Notes under the pieces: generated by a model | What the model saw: only the letters and a program-made list of their open reading frames with translations | Databases searched by the model: none | What the model was told of the DNA's origin: nothing | Shown here: positions 1 to 10,705 of the stretch, in pieces | How the letters are laid out: every line of letters starts with the position of its first letter | Numbering within the stretch: position 1 is the stretch's first letter | From: Paracoccus sp. (in: a-proteobacteria) | GTDB lineage: Bacteria > Pseudomonadota > Alphaproteobacteria > Rhodobacterales > Rhodobacteraceae | Length of the DNA stretch: 49,870 bases | Assembly: GCF_030536915.1 (NCBI RefSeq) | Contig: NZ_JAUNPC010000001.1 | Span: 40,363-90,232 of the forward strand | Reading direction: 5' to 3' | Made by a program: the position numbers and the translations under genes

Positions 1-1
1 A

Positions 2-445
2 ATGTTCAACGCCGCACGCCAGATGCGGATCGAGGAGCGTCCGGCGCTGCAATTCGCGGCGGTGGTGCTGCCGGCGCCGGAAGGCTGGACCGGCTGGGGA
101 CGGATGCGGGTCACGCCGCTGAACTACGGCCCGGTCGCGGCCGACCTGCGCCAGATCTGCCGCAACCTGCGGCTGGGCGGGCGCATCGTCTCGATGCTCG
201 AGGTCGCAACATACGATGAGAAGACACAGACCGAGGTCTGGCCGCCTTCCCCGCGCGGTGGAAAGCACCATTGCTCGGACATCGCCGAATACCGGGTGCC
301 GGCCGCCAGCGGCAGCGCGCCGGGCACGGTCTCTTTCGACGTGCTGATCCGCCCCGGCAAGGGCTTGGGCAAGCTCGGCTACAAGGTCAGGTACCGCTGG
401 GCCGACCGGCCGGAGGAAATCCTGACCGGCATGGCCCAGCCCTGA
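2..445 (+). CDS. Hypothetical protein, possibly 5'-truncated by window edge
   Basis: A 147-residue frame opens with ATG at base 2, so the real start may lie outside the window. I do not recognise the family. The protein has no obvious signal peptide, membrane segment or metal motif. It is rich in Arg, Gly and Pro, with one Cys-containing stretch (GGKHHCSD). The frame ends four bases before the selD stop codon, tail to tail, with no room for a terminator between them. Nothing ties it functionally to selenium metabolism. It is believable as a gene because its third-position G+C bias is strong and it fills the gap before selD. Confidence 0.5.
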   Translation: MFNAARQMRIEERPALQFAAVVLPAPEGWTGWGRMRVTPLNYGPVAADLRQICRNLRLGGRIVSMLEVATYDEKTQTEVWPPSPRGGKHHCSDIAEYRVPAASGSAPGTVSFDVLIRPGKGLGKLGYKVRYRWADRPEEILTGMAQP

Positions 446-449
446 GCCG

Positions 450-1493
450 TCAGACGACGGCGATGCCGCTGCCGTCTTCCACCCGGCCCACGACGGCGGA
501 AAGCGGATAGCCCGCGTCCCGCAGCCGCCGGACCCAGGCATCCGCCGCTTCGGGGGCCACGGCCACCAGCAGCCCGCCCGAGGTCTGCGGGTCGGTCAGC
601 AGGGCGCGCCGCCAGTCGGGCGTGTTCTGGGGCAGCGTCACCTCGGCCCCGTAGGCCGCCCAGTTGCGGGTCGAGGCGCCGGTGATGTGGCCCGCCTGCG
701 CCAGTTCCTCGGCCCGCGCCAGCAGCGGCAGCGCGGCATGGTCGATCACCACCCTGGCGCCGGACGCCCGCGCGACCTCGAGCCCGTGGCCGAGGATGCC
801 GAAGCCGGTCACGTCGGTGATGGCATGAACCGCCTCGTCCTCGGCCAGTTCCGGCCCGATCCGGTTCAGGATCGTGGCCGAGGCGATCATCTCGTCGATC
901 CCCTCTTGGTCCAGCGCGCCCTTCTTGATCGCGGCGGAATAGATGCCGACGCCCAGCCCCTTGGTCAGGATCAGGCTGTCGCCCGGCCGCGCGCTGGCGT
1001 TGCGCCGCAGCTTTGCGGGGTCCACCAGCCCGATCACCGCCAGCCCGTAGATCGGCTCGGGCGAGTCGATGGAATGGCCGCCAGCGACGGGGATGCCGGC
1101 CTCGGCGCAGATCGAACGGCCACCGTCCAGGATCTCGCGGATCGTTTCCACCGGCAGCTTGTCGATGGGCATCCCCAGGATCGCCAGCGCCATGATCGGG
1201 CGTCCCCCCATGGCGTAGATGTCCGAGATCGCGTTCGTAGCCGCGATCCGCCCGAAGGCGCGCGGGTCGTCCACCATCGGCATGAAGAAATCCGTGGTCG
1301 CCATCACCGCCGTCTTTTCATCGATCTGCCAGACGGCGGCATCGTCCGCGGTTTCGGTCCCGACCAGAAGCTGCGGGAAGGCCTGCGCCACCGGCTGGTC
1401 GGCCAGCAACTCGCGCAGCACCGCGGGCGCAAGCTTGCAGCCGCAGCCGCCGCCGTGGGACAACTGGGAAAGGCGGATCGTGGGGACGTTCAT
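450..1493 (-). CDS. selD: Selenide, water dikinase
   Basis: Makes selenophosphate from selenide and ATP, the selenium donor for Sec-tRNA synthesis by SelA. The 347-residue length is normal for the family. The N-terminus carries the glycine-rich active-site segment SHGGGCGCK, with Cys17 at the catalytic position (some homologues have Sec there) and Lys20 following. The ATP-binding region includes [12 protein letters not shown], and AIR-synthase-like segments follow ([23 protein letters not shown]). It is transcribed divergently from the formate dehydrogenase operon over a shared 212-base gap. Together with selA, selB and selC further on, it completes the selenocysteine machinery in this window. 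Confidence 0.97.
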   Translation of the reverse strand: MNVPTIRLSQLSHGGGCGCKLAPAVLRELLADQPVAQAFPQLLVGTETADDAAVWQIDEKTAVMATTDFFMPMVDDPRAFGRIAATNAISDIYAMGGRPIMALAILGMPIDKLPVETIREILDGGRSICAEAGIPVAGGHSIDSPEPIYGLAVIGLVDPAKLRRNASARPGDSLILTKGLGVGIYSAAIKKGALDQEGIDEMIASATILNRIGPELAEDEAVHAITDVTGFGILGHGLEVARASGARVVIDHAALPLLARAEELAQAGHITGASTRNWAAYGAEVTLPQNTPDWRRALLTDPQTSGGLLVAVAPEAADAWVRRLRDAGYPLSAVVGRVEDGSGIAVV

Positions 1494-1705
1494 CTCAAGG
1501 CTCCTTGCAACCTGTCGGGGATCGTCCTACCAGATTGCCCGGCCGAGTTCACGCCCCCCGGCCCACAGCGTCGGACAAACCCGGACCATGGCGATCAACA
1601 TCGCTGTGATCACATGGCGCTGCATCCCCATTCAGGTTGACTCGGCGGACCATCGCATACAATATCGGTGGACCTATCTGATCGACAGGCAATAGGAGGG
1701 ATCGA
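1494..1705. promoter_or_regulatory. Divergent selD / formate dehydrogenase control region
   Basis: This 212-base gap separates selD (minus) from fdhA (plus). Seen in it: a perfect 10-base palindrome TGTGATCACA at 1605-1614; an inverted repeat GATCA-N9-TGATC at 1593-1611 overlapping that palindrome; and a sigma70-like pair on the plus strand, TTGACT at 1637-1642 with CAATAT at 1660-1665 (17-base spacer) or TACAAT at 1658-1663 (15-base spacer). A strong ribosome binding site (AGGAGGG) precedes fdhA. The palindromes are plausible operators placed just upstream of the -35 element. No regulator gene is adjacent, so its identity is unknown. Confidence 0.45.
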
Positions 1706-4700
1706 ATGAACATCGACCTCTCACGTCGCGGCTTCCTGAAGCTGGCGGGTGCGGGAGTCGCGGCAACATCGCTGGGGGCCATGGGCTTCGGCGGGGCAGA
1801 GGCGGCGGAACTCGCGCATGTGCGCGACTTCAAGCTGGCCCAGACCACCGAAACCCGCAACACCTGCCCCTATTGCTCGGTTGCCTGCGGCATCATCATC
1901 TACGCCCGTCCCGATGACACCGGGCGCCGCCGGGTCGTCCATATCGAGGGCGACGCCGACCACCCGGTCAACCGCGGCACCCTGTGCCCGAAAGGCGCCG
2001 CGCTGCAGGGCTTCGTCAACGCGGAAACCCGCCTGACCGAGCCGATGGTCCGCCGTCCCGGTTCCGACCGGTTCGAGCCGATCTCGTGGGACGATGCCCT
2101 TGACCGCATCGCCCGCGCGATGAAGGACGACCGCGACGCGAACTTCCTGGCCACCAACGAGCTTGGCGTGCCTGTGAACCGCTGGACGACCGCGGGCTTC
2201 CTGGCTGCGTCGGCCACAACCAACGAGACGGCCTGGCTGACCTACAAGGTCGTCCGGTCCATGGGAATTGTAGGTTTCGACAACCAGGCGCGCGTCTGAC
2301 ACGGCCCCACGGTGTCCAGTTTGGGCCCGACCTTTGGCCGTGGAGCGATGACGAACTCCTGGACCGACATCAAGAATACCGACCTCGTGGTCGTCATGGG
2401 CGGCAACGCCGCCGAAGCGCATCCGTGCGGCTTCAAATGGGTGACAGAGGCCAAGCACCATCGCGGCGCGAAGCTTATCGTCGTGGACCCCCGGTTCACG
2501 CGCACGGCATCGGTGTCCGACTACTATGCCCCGATCCGTCCCGGCTCGGACATCGCGTTCCTCATGGGCCTCATCCGCTGGATGATCGAGAACGACAAGG
2601 TTCAGTGGGAATACGTCAAGGCCTTCACCAACGCGTCCTTCCTCGTGAAGGAGGAGTTCGGCTGGTCCGACGGGCTTTTCACCGGCTATGACGAGGAAAA
2701 GCGCGACTACGACAAGTCGAGCTGGGATTACCAGATCGGCCCCGACGGCTATGTGCTGACGGACCCGACCTTCCAGCATCCGCGCTGCGTCTGGAACCTG
2801 CTGAAAGCCCATGTGGACGTCTATACGCCCGAGATGGTGGAACGCATCACCGGCACCCCTCAGGACCGCTTCCTGAAGATCGCCGAGATGATCGGGGAAT
2901 GCTCTTCGCCCACGAAGACCATGACCTCGATGTATGCGTTGGGCTGGACCCAGCATTCCAAGGGCGCCCAGAACATCCGCGGCATGGCGATGCTGCAGTT
3001 GATCCTGGGCAACATCGGGGTGCCGGGCGGGGGGATGAACGCGCTGCGCGGGCATTCCAACATCCAGGGCCTGACCGACCTCGGGCTGATGTCGAACCTG
3101 ATCCCCGGATACCTGAACATCCCGACAGAAAAGGAACCCGACTGGGATACCTACATGAAGTCGCGGGCCTTCAAGCCGCTGCTTCCGGGTCAGACCAGCT
3201 ACTGGCAGAACTATCCCAAGTTCATGGTCTCGTGGATGAAGACCATGTGGGGGGATGCGGCGCAGGCGGACAACGACTGGGCCTATCACTACCTGCCCAA
3301 GCTGGACGTGCCGGCCTATGACATGCTGCGAATGTTCGAACTGATGGACCAGGGGAGGGTCAACCTCTACTTCTGCCAAGGGTTCAACCCGTTGCTGGCC
3401 CTGTCCAACCGCAACAAGAACACCTCGGCGCTGTCCAAGCTGAAGCTGCTGGTCGTCATGGACCCGCTGGAGACGGAAACGGCCCGGTTCTGGGAAAACC
3501 ACGGCGCCTACAACGACGTGGACCCGTCCCAGATCCAGACCGAGGTGATCCAGCTTCCGACCTCGTGCTTTGCCGAGGACGAGGGCGCGCTGGTCAACTC
3601 GGGCCGCTGGCTGCAGTGGCACTGGAAGGCTGCCGACAGCCCCGGCGAGGCGATGAACGACGTCTGGATCATGTCGCAGATCTTCCTGCGGATGCGCGAA
3701 CTTTACCGCACCGAGGGCGGGGCCTTCCCGGACCCGATCCTCAACCTGACCTGGCCTTATGCCGACGAGCACGAGCCCAATCCGCACGAGCTTGCCCGCG
3801 AGATGAACGGAAGCGCGCTGGCGGATGTGTTCGACCCGGCCGACCCGACGCGGCTGCTGACCGCGGCGGGCCAGCAGGTCAAGTCCTTCGCGGAACTGCG
3901 CGATGACGGCACCACGGCCTCGGGCTGCTGGATCTATTCCGGCTGCTACAACGAGGATGGCAACAACATGGCGCGGCGGGACAATTCCGACCCCAGCGGC
4001 ATGGGTGTCCATCAGAACTGGGCATGGGCTTGGCCGCTGAACCGGCGGACGCTGTACAACCGGGCCTCGGCCGACCTCGAAGGCAAGCCCTGGGACCCCT
4101 CGCGTCCGATCATCGCCTGGAACGGCGAGCGGTGGGAAGGGAACGACATTCCCGACATCTCGCCGACCGCCAAGCCGGGTGAGGTGATGCCGTTCATCAT
4201 GAACCAGGAAGGCGTTTCGCGCCTGTTCAGCCGGGGCATGATGCGCGACGGGCCGTTCCCGACCCACATGGAGCCCTTTGAAAGCCCTGTGCAGAACGTC
4301 TTCAACGCCAGGATGCGGGGCAACCCGGTGGCGCGGATGTTTGAAAGGGACGTGGCCGAACTGGGCAACTCGGACGAGTTCCCCTTCGTCGCGACCAGCT
4401 ACCGCCTGACCGAGCACTTCCACTACTGGACCAAGCACAACAAGGTGAACGCCTCGTTGCAGCCCGAGTTCTTCGTCGAGATCAGCGAACAGCTGGCCGC
4501 CGAGAAGGGCATCGAGCGCGGTGGCCGGGTGCGTGTCTGGTCCAAGCGGGGCGAGGTCTGGGCCAAGGCGCTGGTCACCAAGCGGATCAAGCCGATGATC
4601 TGCGACGGCAAGCCCGTCCATGTGGTCGGCATCCCGCTGCACTGGGGCTTTGTCGGGGCGGCGAAGAAGGGATGGGGGCCGAACAGCCTGACGCCCTTCG

Positions 4701-4783
4701 TCGGTGACGCCAATATCGAGACGCCGGAGTTCAAGGCGTTCCTCGTCAACATCGAACCTGCCGTCGGGGAGGCCGTGTCGTGA
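1706..4783 (+). CDS. fdhA: Formate dehydrogenase alpha subunit, selenocysteine-containing, Tat-exported
   Basis: Catalytic molybdopterin subunit of a membrane-bound, respiratory formate dehydrogenase (FdnG/FdoG type), oxidising formate to CO2. The frame is interrupted by TGA at 2297-2299, codon 198, in the context [21 protein letters not shown], which matches the Sec site of known selenoprotein formate dehydrogenases, so I read through it (1025 residues). The N-terminus has a Tat signal (SRRGFLKL, residues 6-13). A 4Fe-4S site follows (Cys54, Cys57, Cys61, Cys94), then the molybdopterin oxidoreductase domain and a C-terminal dinucleotide-binding domain. The Tat signal places the enzyme on the periplasmic face. 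It is first in an operon with fdhB and fdhC and overlaps fdhB. An automatic gene caller would probably split it in two. Confidence 0.97.
2297..2342 (+). promoter_or_regulatory. UGA selenocysteine codon and bacterial SECIS hairpin
   Basis: The TGA at 2297-2299 is followed directly by CACGGCC (2300-2306), which pairs perfectly with GGCCGTG (2336-2342). Inside, GGT (2311-2313) pairs with ACC (2330-2332), and GTCC (2314-2317) pairs with GGGC (2323-2326, one G-U), closing a five-base loop AGTTT that contains the GU dinucleotide typical of SelB-binding loops. Size, position and loop match the bacterial SECIS of E. coli fdhF and fdnG. This is the recoding signal that lets SelB deliver Sec-tRNA. The stem also encodes conserved protein sequence, so part of its conservation is coding. 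Confidence 0.9.
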
Positions 4784-5790
4784 CCACATCACCCAACATG
4801 GACAGTCCCCGCACGGCGGTGGCGAACCCGCCGACCCAGCCCATGCCCGCCAACCTCGGCCAGGGGGACGTGATCCGTTCCTCGGCCGGGGGCCCGGTCG
4901 CGGAAAGCCCGCGGCCGCTGACCGAGGTCGCCAAGCTGATCGACGTCAGCAAGTGCATCGGTTGCAAGGCGTGCCAGTCCGCCTGCGTGGAATGGAACGA
5001 CACCAACCCGGAGATCGGGTCGAACTTGGGGATCTACGAGAACCCGCTTGACCTGACGCCCGAGATGTACACGCTGATGCGGTTCGCCGAATACGACAAC
5101 CCGGAAACCGGGGACTTCGAATGGCTGATCCGCAAGGACGGCTGCATGCATTGCACGGAACCGGGCTGCCTCACGGCCTGCCCGGCCCCCGGCGCCATCG
5201 TGCAGTATTCCAACGGCATCGTGGATTTCATCAGCGAGAACTGCATCGGCTGCGGCTACTGCATCTCGGGCTGTCCCTTCGACATCCCGCGGCTCAGCCC
5301 GACGAAGCATGTCGTCAAGAAATGCACGCTCTGCTCTGACCGCGTGGCGGTGGGCCAAGGTCCGGCCTGCGCCAAGGCCTGCCCGACCCAGGCGATCACC
5401 TTCGGCACCAAGGAGGACATGAAGTCCCTGGCCGCCGAACGGATCGAGGACCTGAAGTCGCGCGGCTACGACAACGCCGGTCTCTATGACCCGGCGGGCG
5501 TGGGCGGGACGCATGTGATGTATGTGCTGCATCACGCCGACAAGCCGGCGATCTACAACGACCTGCCGGAAGACCCGAAGATCTCGGACGTGGTGCAGAA
5601 CTGGAAGGGCCCGACCAAGCCCGTCGGCATCGCCGCCGTTGGTCTTGCGGCGGTGGGCGCGGCCGCGATGGCGCTGTTCCACCGTGGCAACAAGGTCAGC
5701 CATGAGGACGAGGTCGAGGCGCGCGAACTGGTTCAGGAAGAACTGGCCGCCGCCCCGGTGGCACGGCCCGATGACCGGGGGAACGCCTGA
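4780..5790 (+). CDS. fdhB: Formate dehydrogenase beta (iron-sulfur) subunit
   Basis: Electron-transfer subunit that carries electrons from the selenoprotein to the cytochrome b subunit. Four ferredoxin-type cysteine clusters are visible in order: [37 protein letters not shown] and CTLC...CAKACP. A single hydrophobic helix near the C-terminus (about residues 284-302) anchors it in the membrane, as in FdnH/FdoH. The chosen start is a GTG overlapping the fdhA stop (GTGA). An in-frame ATG six codons later (4798) is the alternative. It overlaps fdhC by one base. With 336 residues it is slightly longer than the E. coli proteins because of a Pro-rich N-terminal extension and a charged tail. Confidence 0.95.
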   Translation: MTTSPNMDSPRTAVANPPTQPMPANLGQGDVIRSSAGGPVAESPRPLTEVAKLIDVSKCIGCKACQSACVEWNDTNPEIGSNLGIYENPLDLTPEMYTLMRFAEYDNPETGDFEWLIRKDGCMHCTEPGCLTACPAPGAIVQYSNGIVDFISENCIGCGYCISGCPFDIPRLSPTKHVVKKCTLCSDRVAVGQGPACAKACPTQAITFGTKEDMKSLAAERIEDLKSRGYDNAGLYDPAGVGGTHVMYVLHHADKPAIYNDLPEDPKISDVVQNWKGPTKPVGIAAVGLAAVGAAAMALFHRGNKVSHEDEVEARELVQEELAAAPVARPDDRGNA

Positions 5791-6476
5791 TGGTGGAACC
5801 GAAGTTCTCGGAACCGACGGACGCCATCGTCGCGATGGAGCCGGTGGAGGTGAGGCGCTACGTCACCTTCACCCGCATCAACCACTGGTTCACCGCTCTC
5901 TGCTTCATCACGCTGATGCTGTCGGGCTTTGCGCTGTTCCACCCGTCGCTGTTCGGGCTGACGGCCCTGTTCGGCGGCGGGCAGAACACCCGCTGGCTGC
6001 ATCCCTTTGTCGGCATCGCCCTGTCGATCAGCTTCTTGGGGATGTTCGTCCAGCTTGTGCATCTGAACATCATCCGGCGCGAGGATCTGGTCTGGACCCG
6101 CAACATCAAGGATGTGATCACGGGCCATGACGAGCGGCTGCCCGAGCTTGGCAAGTACAATTTCGGGCAGAAAAGCGTGTTCTGGGGGATGTTCTGGCTG
6201 ATCCTCGTGCTGCTGATCACCGGGGTAATGATGTGGTACCAGTATTTCCCCGACATCGTGTCGGTGGAAACGCGGCGCTTGGCGATCTTCGTCCATTCGG
6301 TCTCGGCGGTGCTGATCGTGCTGGTCTTCATCCTGCACATCTTCGCGGCACTGTGGACGCGCGGCACCCTGCGGGCGATGACGCGCGGCACCGTCACGGG
6401 CGGCTGGTCCTGGCGCCACCACCGGAAATGGCTGCGGGAACTGGCTAGACGTCAGGGCGCGAAACCGGCAGAGTAA
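5790..6476 (+). CDS. fdhC: Formate dehydrogenase gamma subunit, cytochrome b556 type
   Basis: Membrane di-haem cytochrome b that passes electrons from the beta subunit to quinone. The 228 residues contain four hydrophobic helices, at about residues 22-48, 68-95, 128-150 and 165-190. Histidines suited to haem ligation are present, including RINHWFTALCF in helix 1 and HSVSAVL and ILHIFAALW in helix 4. The ATG overlaps the fdhB stop codon by one base, so translation is probably coupled. It is followed 34 bases later by fdhE with its own good ribosome binding site. Its presence makes this a quinone-linked enzyme rather than a soluble NAD-dependent formate dehydrogenase. Confidence 0.93.
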   Translation: MVEPKFSEPTDAIVAMEPVEVRRYVTFTRINHWFTALCFITLMLSGFALFHPSLFGLTALFGGGQNTRWLHPFVGIALSISFLGMFVQLVHLNIIRREDLVWTRNIKDVITGHDERLPELGKYNFGQKSVFWGMFWLILVLLITGVMMWYQYFPDIVSVETRRLAIFVHSVSAVLIVLVFILHIFAALWTRGTLRAMTRGTVTGGWSWRHHRKWLRELARRQGAKPAE

Positions 6477-6510
6477 GCCTTTGGTGGCCGGTCCGGCCCG
6501 AGGAGGCGCC

Positions 6511-7428
6511 ATGTCCGACAGTATCCAAGCTCAACCCGACATGATCGGCGGCGTCCCAACGCCGCCGCTCGCCATTCTGCCAAAGCCTGCACGGTTGTTC
6601 ACCCAGCGTGCCGAACGCTTCGATCGGCTGGCCGAAGGCTCGAACCTTTCCCCCTATCTTCTGTTCCTCGCGGCGCTGTGCCGCGTGCAGGCACGGCTGG
6701 CCGATGGCCTGCCTCCGCCGCAGGCGCTGCCCGAGGACCGCATCGCCATGGCCCGCGCCGCCCGGATGCCGCCGCTCGACCGTCACGCCTTGATCGACGA
6801 TCCGGCCCTGTCCAAGACGCTGGACGCGCTGGTCGGGGCCGCGCGCGAGATCGAGATGCCGGCGCAGGCGAAGCTGGCTCTGGACGCGCTGGCCGCCGCC
6901 ACGCCCGAGGACCGGCGCTGGCTGGTATCCAACATCATGGACGACGTGGTGCCCGAAGACAGCACCGCCCCGCATCTGTTCGTGGCCGCTGCCGTGCAGG
7001 TCCACATGGCGCGGCTTGCCGCCGGGCTGGATGCCGATCAGCTTGTCGCCATCCGCACCGGCGTCTGCCCCGCCTGCGGCGGCAAGCCCGCAAGCTCGAT
7101 CATCACCGGGGTCATGGGGGCCGAAGGTACCCGCTATGCCGCCTGCGCCTGCTGCCAGACCCTGTGGAACGAGGTGCGGGTCAAGTGCCTGTCCTGCGGT
7201 TCCACAAAGGGCATTGCCTTCCAGGCGGTGGACGACGGCACGGGCGAGGCGCAGGTCAAGGCCGAGACCTGCGACGAATGCGAATCCTGGGTCAAGCAGA
7301 TGGCCCAGAACAGAAACCCTGCGCTGGAACCTATCGCCGACGATGTGGCCAGCCTTGGGCTTGACGCGCTGATGCAGGGCGGCAAGTGGCGCCGGGCCGG
7401 GTTCAACCCTTTCCTCATCGGCTACTGA
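6511..7428 (+). CDS. fdhE: Formate dehydrogenase accessory protein FdhE
   Basis: FdhE is a cytoplasmic rubredoxin-like assembly factor for respiratory formate dehydrogenases, interacting with the catalytic subunit before export. The 305-residue protein has the family's paired zinc/iron knuckles in its C-terminal half: [18 protein letters not shown] and CDEC. I chose the ATG at 6511 because GAGGAGG lies just upstream. A longer in-frame version starting near 6481 has no such site. The gene sits between the structural genes and selA. Its TGA overlaps the selA ATG by one base, so maturation of the enzyme and Sec synthesis are probably expressed from one transcript. Confidence 0.93.
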   Translation: MSDSIQAQPDMIGGVPTPPLAILPKPARLFTQRAERFDRLAEGSNLSPYLLFLAALCRVQARLADGLPPPQALPEDRIAMARAARMPPLDRHALIDDPALSKTLDALVGAAREIEMPAQAKLALDALAAATPEDRRWLVSNIMDDVVPEDSTAPHLFVAAAVQVHMARLAAGLDADQLVAIRTGVCPACGGKPASSIITGVMGAEGTRYAACACCQTLWNEVRVKCLSCGSTKGIAFQAVDDGTGEAQVKAETCDECESWVKQMAQNRNPALEPIADDVASLGLDALMQGGKWRRAGFNPFLIGY

Positions 7429-8795
7429 TGCAGGGGCTGCGGTCCCTGCCCTCGGTCGATCGCCTGCTGTCCTCGCCCGAGGGGCAGGCGCTGGTCGCAC
7501 GCCATGGGCGCGTGCTCGCAACCGATGCGCTGCGGGCCGCGCTGGAAACGGCGCGGGAAGCCCTCCGCCAAGGGGGCGCGGCACCTGACGGGGCCGCGAT
7601 TGCGTCCCGCGCAGCCGAGGTGCTGGAGGCCGGCGCGCAAAGCGCCCTGCGCCCGGTGCTGAACCTGACCGGCACGGTCCTGCACACGAACCTCGGCCGC
7701 GCCGTGCTGGCCGAGGCCGCTATCGAGGCCGCGAGCGCCGCGATGCGCGCGCCCGCCGCGCTGGAGTTCGACCTTGCCACCGGCCGGCGCGGCGAACGGG
7801 ACGCGCTGGTCGCGCCGCTCATCTGCGAACTCACGGGCGCCGAAGCCGCCACGGTCGTCAACAACAATGCCGCCGCCGTGCTGCTGGTCCTGAACGCGCT
7901 GGCCGAGGGGCGCGAGGCCATCGTCTCGCGCGGCGAACTGGTGGAAATCGGCGGCGCCTTCCGCATCCCCGACATCATGGCCCGCGCGGGCGTCCGGCTG
8001 GTCGAGATCGGCACCACCAACCGCACTCATCCACGCGACTACCAGAATGCGGTCACGCCGGACACGGCGCTGATGATGAAGGTCCATCCCTCGAACTACC
8101 GGATCGAGGGTTTTACGGCCTCGGTCCCGGCCCCTGAGGTCGCGCGGATGGCCCGCGAGGCGGGTGTGCCGATGCTGAACGACCTGGGGTCCGGCACGCT
8201 GGTCGACATGACGCGCTGGGGGCTGCCCGCCGAACCGACCGTGCGGCAGGCGGTGGCCGAGGGGGCGGACATCGTCACCTTCTCGGGCGACAAGCTGCTG
8301 GGCGGGCCGCAGGCGGGCTTTATCGTCGGCCGTGCCGACCTGATCGCCCGGATCAACCGCAACCCGCTGAAACGGGCCCTGCGTCTGGACAAGATCCGCC
8401 TTGCCGCCATTGAATCCACGCTGCGGCTTTACCGCGACCCCGACCGGCTGGCCGAGCGGCTGCCGACCCTGCGGATGCTGACCCGCCAGCGCGACGAGAT
8501 CACGGCGCAGGCGCAGCGGCTGCTGGCGCCGGTTGCAGCGATGCTGCCGGAGTATCACGTGGCGGTGGTGGACTGCTCCAGCCAGATCGGCTCGGGTGCG
8601 CTGCCGGTGGAAACCCTGCCTTCGGCGGCGCTGGCTTTCACGGGTGACACGGGCGATGCGCCGGAACGGCTGGCCGCGCGGCTGCGCGCCCTGCCCCTGC
8701 CGGTGATTGGCCGCATCCGCGATGGGGCGCTGCTTCTCGACCTGCGCTGCCTGCCCGATGACGGCGCGCTGCTGGGGGCCTTGGCGACGCGATGA
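7428..8795 (+). CDS. selA: L-seryl-tRNA(Sec) selenium transferase
   Basis: Pyridoxal-phosphate enzyme that converts Ser-tRNA(Sec) to Sec-tRNA(Sec) using selenophosphate from SelD. At 455 residues it has the usual family length. The PLP lysine is in [14 protein letters not shown] (Lys289 from this start). The preceding segments [20 protein letters not shown] and the acidic/hydroxyl-rich active site agree with SelA. The ATG at 7428 overlaps the fdhE stop. A start 14 codons upstream is possible but would lie inside fdhE. Its own stop overlaps the selB ATG by four bases, giving tight coupling of the two Sec genes. Confidence 0.96.
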   Translation: MQGLRSLPSVDRLLSSPEGQALVARHGRVLATDALRAALETAREALRQGGAAPDGAAIASRAAEVLEAGAQSALRPVLNLTGTVLHTNLGRAVLAEAAIEAASAAMRAPAALEFDLATGRRGERDALVAPLICELTGAEAATVVNNNAAAVLLVLNALAEGREAIVSRGELVEIGGAFRIPDIMARAGVRLVEIGTTNRTHPRDYQNAVTPDTALMMKVHPSNYRIEGFTASVPAPEVARMAREAGVPMLNDLGSGTLVDMTRWGLPAEPTVRQAVAEGADIVTFSGDKLLGGPQAGFIVGRADLIARINRNPLKRALRLDKIRLAAIESTLRLYRDPDRLAERLPTLRMLTRQRDEITAQAQRLLAPVAAMLPEYHVAVVDCSSQIGSGALPVETLPSAALAFTGDTGDAPERLAARLRALPLPVIGRIRDGALLLDLRCLPDDGALLGALATR

Positions 8796-10705
8796 TCGTC
8801 GGGACGGCGGGGCATATCGACCATGGCAAGACGGCGCTGGTCCGGGCGCTGACCGGAGTTGATGCCGACCGGCTGGCCGAGGAAAAGGCCCGCGGCATCA
8901 CCATCGAACTGGGCTTTGCCTATGCCGACCTCGGCACGGGCGGGATCACCGGCTTCGTGGACGTGCCGGGGCATGAACGCTTCGTCCACACCATGCTGGC
9001 CGGCGCAGGCGGCATCGACCTTGCCCTGCTGGTGGTAGCCGCCGACGACGGGGTAATGCCGCAGACGCGCGAACATCTGGCGATCCTCGACCTGCTGGGC
9101 GTCCACCGCGGCATTGTGGGCTTGAGCAAGGCGGACCTTGCCGACCCGGCCCGCCGCATCGCCGTCACCGCCGAGATCGAGGCTTTGCTGGACGGCACGG
9201 GGCTGGAAGGCGCGCCGGTCATCCCCGTCTCGACCCTCACCGGCGAAGGGATCGAGACCCTGCGCGCGGCGCTGGCCGAAGCCGAGGCCGAGACCACGGC
9301 GCGGGCCGAGGATGCGCGCTTCCGCCTTGGCGTGGACCGCAGCTTCATCCTGAAGGGCGCAGGCACGGTGGTCACCGGCACGGTGCTGTCGGGCCGGATC
9401 GCGATTGGCGACACCGTGGCGATCTCGCCGCAGGGGCTGACAGCGCGAGTGCGGGTGATCCATGCGCAGAACCAGCCGGTTCAGGTCGGCGTGGCGGGCC
9501 AACGCTGCGCCCTGAACCTTGCGGGTGAGGGCATCGGGCGCGAGGCGATCCATCGCGGCGACATGGTGCTGGACCCCGCGCTGCACGCGCCGACCGAGCG
9601 GATCGACGCCAGCCTGCGGGTGCTGGGGTCCGAGCCGCGCGCGATCGGAACCTGGTTTCCCGCCCGCCTGCACAGTGGCGCGGCCGAGGTCGGCGCCCGC
9701 GTCGTGCCGCTGGAAGGTCCGCTGCCGCCGGAGTCCGAGGGCCTGGTGCAGCTTGTGCTGGACCAACCCATCGCAGCGGCGGTGGGCGACCGCTTCATCC
9801 TGCGTGACGTGTCCGCCCGGCGCACCATCGGCGGCGGCGCCTTCCTCGACCTGCGCGCCCCTGCCCGCCGCCGCCGCACGCCCGAGCGGCTGGCGCAGCT
9901 TGAGGCAGCCGCCCGTCCCGATCCGGCCGAGGCGCTGCAGGCCATGCTGGCAGCGCCCCCTTACGTGGTCGATCTGACGGCCTTCCTGCGCGACCGCGCC
10001 CTTGGCCCCGACGAGGCAAAGCGCGTGACCGAAGGCGTCACCGTGCTGGACTCGGGCGCCGCAAGGGTCGCCCTGTCGCCGCTGACCCACAAGGGGCTGG
10101 TGGCGGGGATGCTGGACGCCCTTGCCCGCTTTCACGAGGATGCGCCCGAGATGCAGGGCCTGGGGCGCGAAAGGCTGCGGCTGGCGCTGACCCCGCGCCT
10201 GCCGAAAGAGGCCTTCGCTGCCTTCGTGACCGAGCGGATCGCGGCGGGCGACATCGTGGCAGAAGGGGCCTTCCTGCGCCTGCCCGGCCATGTCGTGCGG
10301 CTGTCCGAGGAGGACGAGGCGCTTTACGCCCGCATCCTGCCCGAACTGTCGGGCGAGGCGCGCTTCCGTCCTCCGCGCGTCCGTGACATGGCGACCGAAT
10401 GGGACGTGCCCGAGGCCGATGTGCGCCGCGTGCTGCGGATGGCGGCGCGGCAGGGGCGGGTGGACCAGATCCGCAACGACCATTTCTTCCTGCGCCCGAC
10501 CACCGCCGAGATGGTCCGCATCATCGCCGACATTCAGGCACAGGCCGCGGATGGCTGGGTCACGGCGGCGGCCTTCCGCGACCGGTTGCAGAATGGCCGC
10601 AAGGTCGCCATCGAAATCCTCGACTTCTATGATAGGCAGGGAGTCACCTTGCGCCGCGGCGATCTGCGTCGCATCAATCCCCATCGCGCCGATCTTTTCG
10701 GCTGA
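8792..10705 (+). CDS. selB: Selenocysteine-specific elongation factor
   Basis: GTPase that carries Sec-tRNA(Sec) to the ribosome at UGA codons by binding the SECIS hairpin. The N-terminal EF-Tu-like domain has the P-loop GHIDHGKT (residues 7-14), a switch [10 protein letters not shown] and the guanine-specificity segment SKAD. Beta-barrel domains follow. The C-terminal third consists of winged-helix modules (ending [22 protein letters not shown]) that bind RNA. The 637-residue length is normal. It overlaps selA by four bases. Its stop codon is UGA and is followed on the very next base by tRNA-Sec. Confidence 0.96.
   Translation: MIVGTAGHIDHGKTALVRALTGVDADRLAEEKARGITIELGFAYADLGTGGITGFVDVPGHERFVHTMLAGAGGIDLALLVVAADDGVMPQTREHLAILDLLGVHRGIVGLSKADLADPARRIAVTAEIEALLDGTGLEGAPVIPVSTLTGEGIETLRAALAEAEAETTARAEDARFRLGVDRSFILKGAGTVVTGTVLSGRIAIGDTVAISPQGLTARVRVIHAQNQPVQVGVAGQRCALNLAGEGIGREAIHRGDMVLDPALHAPTERIDASLRVLGSEPRAIGTWFPARLHSGAAEVGARVVPLEGPLPPESEGLVQLVLDQPIAAAVGDRFILRDVSARRTIGGGAFLDLRAPARRRRTPERLAQLEAAARPDPAEALQAMLAAPPYVVDLTAFLRDRALGPDEAKRVTEGVTVLDSGAARVALSPLTHKGLVAGMLDALARFHEDAPEMQGLGRERLRLALTPRLPKEAFAAFVTERIAAGDIVAEGAFLRLPGHVVRLSEEDEALYARILPELSGEARFRPPRVRDMATEWDVPEADVRRVLRMAARQGRVDQIRNDHFFLRPTTAEMVRIIADIQAQAADGWVTAAAFRDRLQNGRKVAIEILDFYDRQGVTLRRGDLRRINPHRADLFG

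Noticed and set aside
1637-1663. A strong sigma70 promoter TTGACT-N15-TACAAT
   Set aside because: The spacer of 15 is short; I kept it only as a candidate in the control-region entry rather than as a separate promoter.
1721-4792. A 1023-codon open frame on the minus strand opposite fdhA
   Set aside because: It is antisense to a confidently identified gene and its product is low-complexity Arg/Gly/His/Val-rich, the usual shadow of G+C-rich coding DNA.
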